A DNA stretch of 64,000 nt from Opitutaceae bacterium (GTDB taxonomy: Bacteria; Verrucomicrobiota; Verrucomicrobiia; Opitutales; Opitutaceae). How positions within the stretch are numbered: position 1 is the stretch's first letter; each line of letters begins with the position of its first letter. A program made the translations under genes and the position numbers. This document shows positions 1 to 9,832 of the stretch, piece by piece. The stretch lies in assembly GCA_028281165.1 (NCBI GenBank), contig JANQKI010000015.1, positions 1-64,000 on the forward strand. Reading direction: 5' to 3'. A model generated the notes under the pieces. The model was given only the letters and a program-made list of their open reading frames with translations. It was not told the origin of the DNA and made no database searches.

Positions 1-1561
1 AGTCGGGTTGACATTTTTCGGCGACGGAGCCTCTAGCACGGGAGAAATTCACGAGACTCTGAATTTCGCGGGAGTGCTTAAATTGCCCATCGTTTTCGTC
101 ATCGAGAACAACAAGTATGCCTATTCGACTCCGCTTGAAGAGCAGTACGTCGGGAGACTTGTGGACCGAGCCAAAGGCTACGATATGAAGGGAATCGAAC
201 TGGACTCCACCAATCTGGAAGAAAATCAAGCCGTCTTTTGGGAAGCTATCGAAGAGACTCGCGAGACTTGTCGGCCCATCCTGATCGAGACGCATTCCTT
301 TCGACTGCGAGGCCACGCAGGATACGATACATGCGACTATATAGATCCTGCGTTATCCGAAAAATGGCGACAAGAAGATTGCTTGCCCAATTTTCGCCAA
401 AGGCTCGTCGACAAAGGCTACGGAGACCTTCTCGATAAAGAGGATTCAATTCTTAAGGAATTTGTGGATACAACGCTGGCTCAATGTGTGAAACAGCCTC
501 CCGTAAATCCTGCAGGGATGACGGAAGACGTCTTCGCCCAGTCGCAAGCCAACGTCCCTTGGGAACCAGCGGACAGTGAAGAAACCCCTACCCTCACTTT
601 TTCAAAAGCGATTAACGAGGCTCAGCGAAAAATATTGGCGGAATCCCCTGAATCCATAATTATGGGACAGGATATAGCCAAATATGGTGGAGCCTTTAAG
701 CTAACGGAAAACCTATTTAGCGAGTTCGGCCGCGAGCGCGTGATTAACACCCCCATTTGCGAGTCCTCAATGGTTGGATACGCCACTGGCTTGGCGATAG
801 TGGGACACCGCCCCATTGTGGAATTCCAATTCGCCGATTTCGCTACCGACGCTACAACCCAAATCACGCTCAACGCAGCCACCTATCATTTCCGCTCAGG
901 AGCTAAAGTCCCGATGGTACTCCGCCTGCCCTGCGGTGGCGGCATCAACTTTGGACCTTTCCATTCTGAGGATCTTGAAGCTTTCTATCTCCACCAACCC
1001 GGCTTGAAACTGCTCTACCCAAGCACGCCACAAGACGCCTACAATGCAGTACTAGCTGCCTACGAAGACGACAATCCAGTATTGGTCTTTGAGCATAAAA
1101 AGCTCTTTCATCTCCTAAAAGCCCCCGTCAAATTCGACCAAAACTACATGGATATCTGGCAGCCGGCCCTTAGGAGAAACGGAGACTTTGCCACCGTGGT
1201 TACTTATGGCGAAATGACGCTTCAGGCTAACGATGCTCTTGAGTATCTGGAACTCGAATACGATATTTCCTGCGATATGTTTGATCTAAGAGCATTGGCC
1301 CCCCTGAAGTTCGATTCCATAAAAGAATCCGTTTCACGCACGGGACGCTTGATCGTTATCACCGAAAGTCGTCGCAATTCAGGCTTCGGAGCGGAGCTAG
1401 TCGCTCAAATCACGGAAAACCGCTTTTTCGACCTGGAGGCGCCGCCGCTCCGCATCGCCTCGAAAAACATGCCTGTACCATTCGCTCCTGAACTGGAGAA
1501 TGCGTATCGACCTAGCAAGGACAGTATCTTAGAATCGATAATAGACTGGATGGAGACCTAG
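1..1561 (+). CDS. 2-oxoacid dehydrogenase E1, alpha/beta fused (5' truncated by window edge)
   Basis: Thiamine-diphosphate-dependent E1 that decarboxylates a 2-oxoacid and acylates the lipoyl arm of an E2. The frame is open from base 2, so the gene begins outside the window. Visible residues 1-175 are the C-terminal part of an E1-alpha chain with the TPP motif GDGASSTG followed by an ENN about 25 residues on. After a short linker, residues from about 190 to the end are a full E1-beta chain (GQDIAKYGGAF, ESSMVGYATGLA, VLRLPCGGG). Both subunits are therefore one polypeptide, an arrangement known in some branched-chain-type E1 enzymes. Substrate (branched-chain 2-oxoacids or pyruvate) cannot be decided here. 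The kdsC start lies 3 bp after its stop, so it is probably cotranscribed with the LPS genes. No E2 or E3 gene is visible nearby, but a lipoyl/E3BD protein lies at 16910-18511. Confidence 0.9.
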   Translation, partial: VGLTFFGDGASSTGEIHETLNFAGVLKLPIVFVIENNKYAYSTPLEEQYVGRLVDRAKGYDMKGIELDSTNLEENQAVFWEAIEETRETCRPILIETHSFRLRGHAGYDTCDYIDPALSEKWRQEDCLPNFRQRLVDKGYGDLLDKEDSILKEFVDTTLAQCVKQPPVNPAGMTEDVFAQSQANVPWEPADSEETPTLTFSKAINEAQRKILAESPESIIMGQDIAKYGGAFKLTENLFSEFGRERVINTPICESSMVGYATGLAIVGHRPIVEFQFADFATDATTQITLNAATYHFRSGAKVPMVLRLPCGGGINFGPFHSEDLEAFYLHQPGLKLLYPSTPQDAYNAVLAAYEDDNPVLVFEHKKLFHLLKAPVKFDQNYMDIWQPALRRNGDFATVVTYGEMTLQANDALEYLELEYDISCDMFDLRALAPLKFDSIKESVSRTGRLIVITESRRNSGFGAELVAQITENRFFDLEAPPLRIASKNMPVPFAPELENAYRPSKDSILESIIDWMET

Positions 1562-1564
1562 GAA

Positions 1565-2065
1565 ATGGAAAATTCAGGTGATTCCGAAGAAATAAGTTGG
1601 GGACGTATCCAACTTTTCGCTATGGATGTGGATGGCATTCTAACAGATGCCAGCGTTTACATTTCATCAGACGGATCGGAATCGAAACGCTTCTCGATCA
1701 TCGATGGCCTTGGTCTGGTTCGCCTGAGAGAAGCTGGAATGGAAATCGCCTGGATTTCGGGAAGGGCCTCCGGCGCCACAGACTATCGAGCTAAGGAGTT
1801 GAAAATCCCTCATGTTATTCAAGGCCGTCATGACAAAGCGGAAGCGCTGAAGGAACTTATTAGCGATCTGGATATCCCAATTGAGCGGGTAGCCTACATG
1901 GGGGATGATGATATAGATGCCGGTGCAATCGGGATAGCTGGAATAGGCATAGCCGTTCCGGAAGCTCACAGAAAAGCTTTGGAAAACGCAAACTACGTCA
2001 CGAAAAGGGCCGGTGGGTATGGAGCCGTTCGCGAGGTTTGCGATCTTATCTTAGAAACTCGCTAG
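1565..2065 (+). CDS. kdsC: 3-deoxy-D-manno-octulosonate 8-phosphate phosphatase, KdsC-type HAD
   Basis: Cytoplasmic HAD-superfamily phosphatase that converts Kdo-8-phosphate to Kdo for the LPS inner core. The 166-residue length is typical for KdsC, which has no cap domain. Motif I is DVDGILTD (nucleophile Asp21, acid/base Asp23). Motif II is the Ser in AWISGRAS, and motif III/IV is GDDDIDAGAIG, where the family often has GNDxxD. It starts 3 bp after the E1 gene and 17 bp before lptC, so it belongs to the same operon as the lipopolysaccharide transport genes, which supports the Kdo role. Related YrbI-like phosphatases of other sugar acids (e.g. CMP-sialate or KDN pathways) share this fold, but the lpt context favours KdsC. 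Confidence 0.88.
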   Translation: MENSGDSEEISWGRIQLFAMDVDGILTDASVYISSDGSESKRFSIIDGLGLVRLREAGMEIAWISGRASGATDYRAKELKIPHVIQGRHDKAEALKELISDLDIPIERVAYMGDDDIDAGAIGIAGIGIAVPEAHRKALENANYVTKRAGGYGAVREVCDLILETR

Positions 2066-2082
2066 ACAACGGATTAGTCTGA

Positions 2083-2538
2083 ATGAAAGCAAGAAACACG
2101 AGTCGTAGTACTGTCGTTCTATCGATCCTTCTTTTTTCCGTAGCAGGATTGGCTACCCTCGTCTTCGGCCAGGCTCTTAACGCTCCAGTCGAGAATTTCA
2201 AATTGCCGCTTTTCAACGAGCAAGGCTTCAGAGCCTGGTACCTGAGAGGAGAACAAGGTATCTACACAGCGGAAAAGGAGGTCCGCATTTTGGGAATGGA
2301 GCTCCAGCAGTACTCAGGCAACGAGGCCGACCAAGTGATCGCTTTGATGACTAGTCCAGAAGCGAATATGCGGCTTAATCCTCTCGTAGCCTCTGGTCCT
2401 GGCAGCATAAATATAGAATCCGAATTGTTCAAAGCCGAGGGAGAGGATTGGATTTGGCAGGGCTCGGAAAAACGCTTAATTATCAACAAAAACGTAAAAG
2501 TCGTCATCAACGCGGAGATCGGCGACATCATTCGATGA
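2083..2538 (+). CDS. lptC: LPS export protein LptC
   Basis: Bitopic inner-membrane component of the Lpt machine that hands LPS from LptB2FG to LptA. The 151-residue protein has one N-terminal hydrophobic segment (about residues 10-28, VVLSILLFSVAGLATLVFG) followed by a periplasmic beta-jellyroll-type domain of DUF1239/LptC character. Sequence identity to proteobacterial LptC is low, so the call rests on the topology, the size and the position directly before lptA and lptB. Its stop overlaps the lptA start (ATGA), which indicates translational coupling. Confidence 0.75.
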   Translation: MKARNTSRSTVVLSILLFSVAGLATLVFGQALNAPVENFKLPLFNEQGFRAWYLRGEQGIYTAEKEVRILGMELQQYSGNEADQVIALMTSPEANMRLNPLVASGPGSINIESELFKAEGEDWIWQGSEKRLIINKNVKVVINAEIGDIIR

Positions 2539-3179
2539 AAACTGTACCACTCTTACTTCTATCGCTGGCGGTCATCGCTTCAAATATTCCTTCGTATTCG
2601 CAGGATAATTACAAAAAAATGCGCCCAACTGAGATTACCTGCGAAAGCGCTCAGGTAGAAAATGATGGCACCAACGCTTCGTTTGTCTTCATGAACAACG
2701 TCCAACTTTTGGCTACCAATCTCGAACTGCGTTGCGACAGATTGGAAGTCTACACGTTGAGGCGAGGACCAGAAGATGCAGCCATAGGAGACGATTTTAG
2801 CCCCGTCCAACGAATCGTGGCCATAGGCGATGTAAGCATTGCTCAAGCGGAGCGGACGGCAACCGCTGGCAGGTTGGAGATGAAGCCAAACGAGGACAGC
2901 ATAACGCTTTATGAGAATCCTGTAGTGGTTCAGGCGGGCGTTACCTTTACCGGGCCTGAGTTGATTATCGAGCGAGGCAAAGGCCGCATTTTTATTCCAG
3001 GGAACGAAAGGGATATGGTTCGCTTTGTCGGGCCGGCTATCAGGGATTTCGGGTTTGACGAAGACGATCCAGAGCAAATGGAAGAGGCGGTAAAGATACC
3101 TACCGAAGTTGAAGATCCCAGCGCGTTGGGAGAACCGATTGACGAGGACACATCCCAGGATCAAGACTCTCAGAACTAA
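2535..3179 (+). CDS. lptA: LPS transport periplasmic protein LptA (OstA-like)
   Basis: Periplasmic bridge protein that carries LPS to the outer membrane. The start chosen is the ATG at 2535, overlapping the lptC stop by 4 bp; a longer upstream reading of the frame lies inside lptC and lacks a signal peptide at its start. From this ATG the protein is 214 residues and begins with a signal peptide (MKTVPLLLLSLAVIAS, cleavage probably after SYS). The body carries OstA-type features: PTEITCESAQVE, then repeated short beta segments such as IVAIGDVSIAQ and ERTATAGRLEM. An acidic tail of about 40 residues follows (EDDPEQMEEAV onward). The stop overlaps the next start in the form TAATG. Confidence 0.8.
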   Translation: MKTVPLLLLSLAVIASNIPSYSQDNYKKMRPTEITCESAQVENDGTNASFVFMNNVQLLATNLELRCDRLEVYTLRRGPEDAAIGDDFSPVQRIVAIGDVSIAQAERTATAGRLEMKPNEDSITLYENPVVVQAGVTFTGPELIIERGKGRIFIPGNERDMVRFVGPAIRDFGFDEDDPEQMEEAVKIPTEVEDPSALGEPIDEDTSQDQDSQN

Positions 3180-3961
3180 TGGCAGAAGTCACCGAGAGCG
3201 CGACAGAAGAGGAGATTCCCGAGGTCGAGGAGCAAGAGCCAAAGCTGATCGAGGCTAGAGGCTTAGTAAAGCAGTACGGCAATAAGGCAGTGGTTAATGG
3301 CGCCAACCTAGACATCGGTATGGGAGAGGTCGTAGGTTTGCTAGGACCAAACGGCGCTGGAAAAACAACTACGTTTTATATGATCGCAGGACTGATCGAA
3401 GCGACACGCGGATTTGTCCTGCTCGACCGTAAACCCATTACTCATTTGAAAGTCCATCGTCGCGCCAGGCTAGGTATCGGCTATTTGGCTCAGGAGCCAA
3501 GCGTTTTCCGGAAGCTCACCGTTTGGCAAAACATCCAAGCGGTCGCAGAGACGCTACCCTTGAATCGTCGCCAGCGAAACAATGTAATTGAAAAACAACT
3601 CGCCGACTTGGGCCTAACCTCTCTTGCCAAGCAAAAGGCCTACACCCTTAGCGGTGGCGAGCGAAGGCGTTTGGAAATCGCTCGATGCCTGATCACTCAG
3701 CCCGACTTTCTCCTTATGGACGAACCATTCGCGGGAGTCGATCCAATCAATGTAGCCGAAGTGCAGAAAATCGTTCTCGCTCTAAAGGATAGAGGTATCG
3801 GGATACTGATTACGGATCACAATGTGCGCGACACCCTGGCCATAACGGATAGGGCCTACCTAATCCACGAAGGGAAGGTCCTAGCCAGCGGAGATCGTGA
3901 ATTTCTAATCAACGATCCGCAGAGCCGCCAAATCTACCTGGGCGAAAATTTCAATATGTAG
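3179..3961 (+). CDS. lptB: LPS export ABC transporter ATP-binding protein LptB
   Basis: Cytoplasmic ATPase that powers LPS extraction by LptB2FG. Walker A is GPNGAGKTTT (residues 56-65), the signature is LSGGERRRLEIAR, Walker B is FLLMDEPFAGVDPI and the switch His lies in ITDHNVRDTL. The closing RQIYLGENF is typical of LptB. At 260 residues it is longer than the usual ~240 because of an acidic N-terminal extension of about 22 residues (MAEVTESATEEEIPEVEEQE). The start overlaps the lptA stop by one base, so the long form is the natural one. LptF and LptG are not in the window. Confidence 0.95.
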   Translation: MAEVTESATEEEIPEVEEQEPKLIEARGLVKQYGNKAVVNGANLDIGMGEVVGLLGPNGAGKTTTFYMIAGLIEATRGFVLLDRKPITHLKVHRRARLGIGYLAQEPSVFRKLTVWQNIQAVAETLPLNRRQRNNVIEKQLADLGLTSLAKQKAYTLSGGERRRLEIARCLITQPDFLLMDEPFAGVDPINVAEVQKIVLALKDRGIGILITDHNVRDTLAITDRAYLIHEGKVLASGDREFLINDPQSRQIYLGENFNM

Positions 3962-4097
3962 AGGTCGCTTCGCTTCTGGGATTTAGGTTGTTAGGCCGAA
4001 GGTATTTAGATTGGAATTCGCTTAGCCTCTTTCAGATTTGAATATGGCAATTCCCTATCTCTTCCTTATTAATTCCAACTTCTTCTTTTAGCGCCCC

Positions 4098-5063
4098 ATG
4101 CAGTACACCAAGCCAATCAAAAAAATAGACGGGCTCACCGTAAGGCAATTCTTCGATTCCCACGCCGATCACCTGAAGATGGAACTGTGCTGCGGCGAGC
4201 GCGGCATGCGAAGAGTGATAAGAGAAGGCAGTGTCAATCGACCCTCTCTGGCGCTGACCGGTTTCTTCAAGTACTTTGCCAACAAGCGTCTCCAAGTTTT
4301 GGGCGCGGCGGAGATGACCTACTTGAGAAGCCTTTCAAACGAGATACAAACCGAGCGTCTTAATGCCTTAATCGACCGTTCGGTGCCCTGTTTCGTCATC
4401 GCTCGCCATTACAATCCTTTGCCCACGATGCGACGTATCGCCGACGCTCGTAGCATCCCGATCATTCGCACGTCGATGATCACCATGAACTACATTAACG
4501 CGGCAACCCTGGCGCTTGATAGCGAGTTCGCCCCAAGCACCACAGAGCACGGTACCATGATGGACATCAAAGGCATCGGCGTACTCATTCGCGGCGACAG
4601 CGGCATCGGAAAAAGCGAATGCGCTCTAGCTTTGATCGAGCGCGGCCACAGTATCGTGGCTGATGATCTGACGAGCATTAAGCTGATTGATGAGCGCGAG
4701 TTACTGGCCTCAAGCTTGGAATTAAATCGTGGCCACATGGAATGTCGCGGGATTGGCATCATCAATGTTGGGGAGATGTTTGGAGTAAGAAGCGTACGAC
4801 TCGACAAGCGTATTGATCTTGTCATTTCACTAAAGAACGTGACGCCAGACGCTGAAGAAGACAGAACCGGACTTGAGCAAAACTATTATCAAATACTAGG
4901 AATGGATGTTCCTCATGTTGAGCTCTACGTTCGACCAGGTCGCGACATGGCTCGCTTGATAGAAGTAGCTTCGATGGTTCAGGCCTTGAAACGATTGGGG
5001 CATGATCCAGCTAAGGAATTCAATGATCGCCTCATTGCCGTAATGGCGAAACAGTCGAAGTAG
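4098..5063 (+). CDS. hprK: HPr(Ser) kinase/phosphorylase
   Basis: Bifunctional enzyme that phosphorylates and dephosphorylates HPr on Ser46 (carbon or nitrogen regulation, depending on the bacterium). The 321 residues show both domains. The N-terminal HprK_N region spans residues 1-130. The C-terminal P-loop kinase has His151 in TEHGT, Walker A GDSGIGKS (166-173), Asp189/190 in VADDLTSIK and the family signature MECRGIGIINV (214-224). In Gram-negatives hprK often follows lptB and rpoN-type genes; here it follows lptB after 136 bp and no rpoN or ptsN gene is present between them. HPr itself is not in the window. Confidence 0.93.
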   Translation: MQYTKPIKKIDGLTVRQFFDSHADHLKMELCCGERGMRRVIREGSVNRPSLALTGFFKYFANKRLQVLGAAEMTYLRSLSNEIQTERLNALIDRSVPCFVIARHYNPLPTMRRIADARSIPIIRTSMITMNYINAATLALDSEFAPSTTEHGTMMDIKGIGVLIRGDSGIGKSECALALIERGHSIVADDLTSIKLIDERELLASSLELNRGHMECRGIGIINVGEMFGVRSVRLDKRIDLVISLKNVTPDAEEDRTGLEQNYYQILGMDVPHVELYVRPGRDMARLIEVASMVQALKRLGHDPAKEFNDRLIAVMAKQSK

Positions 5064-5569
5064 CACCGACTCGAAAAAAAAGTTTCGCGCCAATTGCGCT
5101 AGAAATTTAACTACAAAGTTTGCCGACCCTAAAACGGAACGAATCGCAACGTCGAAAAGCCTCCATAAAAACCTTATTTCAAGCGGGTTCCGGCAGTGAT
5201 TTGGCTAGCTGGATTTAACGGAGAACGAAGGAAAAAAGTTATCAGCAAATCGATGTTAACAACTTGTCTAAAACTATGGCTTGAGAAAAGCGCATCACTT
5301 TACGTTACTGTTACACGATTTCGACCTCCTGTCGCTCTCCCACTAATCGACTAGTTTTTCGCTCATTAGAAATTTGCCTAATTCCTTTTGCTGTAGCCTA
5401 ACCTATTCATAGTCAATTGCTTCTATTTTTGACCTCTTAAAGTTGCTTTATCATGCAGAATTTCTCTTCCCACCTTTGGCATCTTTCCTCAAAGTCGTTT
5501 TCGGAACCGACGGTAGGCCTCCTCCGCTAATCGCTATGTGAATAAATTTCCAAGATCCGACCAAACGAC
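5064..5569 (+). other. 506-bp intergenic region upstream of dnaA
   Basis: No credible gene is present. The stretch is AT-rich, with long T runs between about 5340 and 5470. I find only one good DnaA box (5537-5545) and no cluster of boxes or 13-mers, so the sequence does not show an origin. It most likely holds the dnaA promoter and leader. Confidence 0.6.
5537..5545 (-). promoter_or_regulatory. DnaA box in the dnaA leader
   Basis: On the minus strand this reads TTATTCACA, a full match to the TTWTNCACA consensus. It lies 24 bp upstream of the dnaA ATG. A box at this place fits autoregulation of dnaA, as known in other bacteria. Weaker look-alikes (TTATCAGCA near 5239) differ at two positions. 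Confidence 0.6.
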
Positions 5570-6952
5570 ATGCCACAGGTCACCGAGCCCTCAAAAATCT
5601 GGGAGAAAGTCCAAACCGAACTATCCGAACTCCTGCCGAAAGACATTTTCGATAGCTGGTTCGCATCCGTATCATGCCTAAAAGCCGAAGAAAACACGGT
5701 TGTTCTCGGCGTGGAAAACGACTTTTCCGCTATCTGGATAAGCGACAATTACAATGATCTATTGTCCAAGGCGTTTCAACGCTTCCTTGGTTTTCCCGTT
5801 TCCATTTCTTTGCAAAACGTGACTGCGGAAATCGAGACTGTCGCTGATCAAAGCCAGGATCAGGACACCGACGTAGCAACACGGAGAGAGCGCGTCCCCG
5901 CTCGCATGCGCATCGGGCAAAAACCGCAAGAGGCTAATCTTAATCGGCGCAACACTTTCGAGAATTTCGTCATCGGTTCCAACAGCCAACTCGCGCATGC
6001 CGCTGCCATTGCGGTGGCCCATTCGCCAGCCGGAGCTTACAATCCGCTTTTTCTCTACGGCGACACCGGTCTAGGCAAGACTCACCTCATGCATGCCGTC
6101 GGTCACCATATTTTGGAGACAAAGGAGGATGCTCGCGTCGTTTATCTCTCGTCCGAGAAGTTCACCAATGAATTCATAAGCGCAATACAGGAAAACACCC
6201 TCACCCGTTTTCGCCAGCGCTATCGTAGTGTGGATGTGTTGCTTCTCGACGACGTGCAGTTTCTGAGCGGCAAGGAACGGATCCAGGAAGAGTTTTTCCA
6301 TACCTTCAACGATCTGTTCGAACAGCAAAAGCAGATTTTCCTTTCCAGCGATCGTCCCGCCAACGAAATCGCCAAGCTCGAGAGCCGCCTCGTGTCGCGC
6401 TTCCAATGGGGGCTGGTTACCGATATTCAGGCACCTGATCTCGAAACGCGTGTCGCAATCCTACGAAAGAAAGCCGAACAGCACAATTTCAAGGTGAGCG
6501 ACGAGGTCATCAATTTCATCGCTCAGCATATCGTTAAAAACATCCGCCGCCTTGAAGGCGCGCTTATCAAAGTATGCAGCTACTCCTCCCTCACAGGAAA
6601 GCCGCTTCAAATCTCAACCTGCGAAATGCTTCTAAGCGACGTACTTATGGAAGCTGCTAAACAGCAGCTTACTATCGAGGCCATCCAGAAAAAGGTGGCC
6701 GAATACTTTGAACTCCGCCACTCGGATATGCTGAGTCGGCGTCGCCCCAACCACATCGCTGTGCCCAGGCAAATCGCGATGCATTTGAGTCGAGAGTTGA
6801 CCAAACATTCCCTACAGGAAATTGGCGAGGCCTTCGGTGGGCGCGACCACGGGACCGTCATCCACGCTTGTCGCCAAGTCGAGAATCTCATCGATCAGGA
6901 TGAAACGGTTCGACATAGCTTAGAATACCTCAAGAATCAGCTTTCAAAGTAA
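5570..6952 (+). CDS. dnaA: chromosomal replication initiator DnaA
   Basis: AAA+ initiator that binds DnaA boxes and opens the origin. All four domains are visible in 460 residues. Domain I is at 5-85 (IWEKVQTELSELLPK), with a variable linker at 85-125. Domain III has Walker A GDTGLGKTH (164-172), Walker B VLLLDDVQFL (Asp227/228) and the sensor/arginine-finger stretch SRLVSRFQWG. Domain IV has the DNA-binding signature GGRDHGTVIHAC near residue 430. dnaN, recF and gyrB do not follow it, so the classic dnaA-dnaN order is not kept here. A strong rho-independent terminator follows 37 bp after the stop. Confidence 0.97.
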   Translation: MPQVTEPSKIWEKVQTELSELLPKDIFDSWFASVSCLKAEENTVVLGVENDFSAIWISDNYNDLLSKAFQRFLGFPVSISLQNVTAEIETVADQSQDQDTDVATRRERVPARMRIGQKPQEANLNRRNTFENFVIGSNSQLAHAAAIAVAHSPAGAYNPLFLYGDTGLGKTHLMHAVGHHILETKEDARVVYLSSEKFTNEFISAIQENTLTRFRQRYRSVDVLLLDDVQFLSGKERIQEEFFHTFNDLFEQQKQIFLSSDRPANEIAKLESRLVSRFQWGLVTDIQAPDLETRVAILRKKAEQHNFKVSDEVINFIAQHIVKNIRRLEGALIKVCSYSSLTGKPLQISTCEMLLSDVLMEAAKQQLTIEAIQKKVAEYFELRHSDMLSRRRPNHIAVPRQIAMHLSRELTKHSLQEIGEAFGGRDHGTVIHACRQVENLIDQDETVRHSLEYLKNQLSK

Positions 6953-6989
6953 GTCTTTCAAAACCCCGAATCACATGCTTCTTGCATAG

Positions 6990-7017
6990 CCCTCCGCGCA
7001 AAGCTCGGAGGGTTTTT
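6990..7017 (+). terminator. rho-independent terminator of dnaA
   Basis: A 7-bp GC-rich stem (CCCTCCG 6990-6996 with CGGAGGG 7006-7012) is followed directly by TTTTTATTTT. Confidence 0.85.
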
Positions 7018-7125
7018 ATTTTCTGCCTTGAAAAAAAAGAATTGATGGAGCGCTTGCTAAAGAATGTCCCGCGCTAGACAAAGACAGTTGCGCCCCAACC
7101 TGATTTTCATTCTAAAAATGCACTC

Positions 7126-7602
7126 ATGAATCTTACCGAAGAGCAAAAGCAAACCGTAGCTCAACGACTCGCGGAGGGTGACTCCATTGCTGACATACAA
7201 AAGCTGATCAACGAAGACTTCGGCATCTCCATGACTTACATGGAAGCTCGCTTTCTGCTCGACGATTTGAATCTCGATCTGAAACCAGAGGAAAAGCCGG
7301 CCCAGCAGGATAATGCAGAAACGGTAAATTCCTCAACTTCTGACAGTCCAGCAGACCTAGTTGACGAAGCAGGTCTTGTTAGCGATGGCTCGGTATCCGT
7401 CGAAGTCGACCGCATTAAACGCCCAGGAGCAGCCATGAGCGGAAGCGTTGTTTTCAGCGACGGCATGAAAGCGACTTGGATGCTGGACCCTTATGGCCGT
7501 CTTGCTCTCGAGCCAACTCAGGAAGGATATCAGCCCTCAGAGGACGATCTACAAGACTTTCAAGTTGAATTGCAAAAGCAACTACAAGGCCCAGGAATGT
7601 AA
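7126..7602 (+). CDS. conserved-type hypothetical protein, 158 aa
   Basis: I do not recognise the family. Residues 1-50 are helical and look like a small helix-turn-helix or CUE-like region (LTEEQKQTVAQRLAEGDSIA, then ISMTYMEARFLLDDL). Residues 52-90 are a low-complexity Asp/Ser/Ala linker. Residues 95-145 form a compact beta-like domain (PGAAMSGSVVFSDGMKATWM). There is no signal peptide or membrane segment. It starts 109 bp after the dnaA terminator and converges on ligA 79 bp away, so it is monocistronic. Codon use resembles its neighbours, which supports a real gene. Confidence 0.7.
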   Translation: MNLTEEQKQTVAQRLAEGDSIADIQKLINEDFGISMTYMEARFLLDDLNLDLKPEEKPAQQDNAETVNSSTSDSPADLVDEAGLVSDGSVSVEVDRIKRPGAAMSGSVVFSDGMKATWMLDPYGRLALEPTQEGYQPSEDDLQDFQVELQKQLQGPGM

Positions 7603-7681
7603 TCAGTGGACAGAAGACAGGAGTCAGTCGTCAGCTCGAGCGATATACCTCTGTCTCCTGAAACCGGTCCCCTGTTTCCTC

Positions 7682-9691
<2,010 letters not shown>

Positions 9692-9737
9692 TTAAGGCCG
9701 ATCATTCCAGACGAATCAACTCCCATAAGAGGTCGCT

Positions 9738-9775
9738 GAAAAAGAAAGGCGATCGGTTCTCGAGGACCGACCGCC
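9738..9775 (-). terminator. terminator of the blaI-M56 operon
   Basis: Reading the minus strand, an imperfect 10-bp stem (9775-9766 with 9757-9748, one mismatch, 8-nt loop) is followed by TTTCTTTTTC. It lies 57 bp after the stop of the M56 gene and also insulates ligA. Confidence 0.7.
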
Positions 9776-9832
9776 TGTTATCGTAAAGTCATACGGTCTC
9801 CCGTATCCCTCTACTTTTTAGACCTAGAAATC

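Noticed and set aside
2580-3164. 194-codon minus-strand frame over lptA
   Set aside because: It is antisense to lptA in a tight operon; its composition is not protein-like.
5064-5569. Chromosomal origin of replication
   Set aside because: Only one good DnaA box was found and there is no repeat cluster, despite the position next to dnaA.
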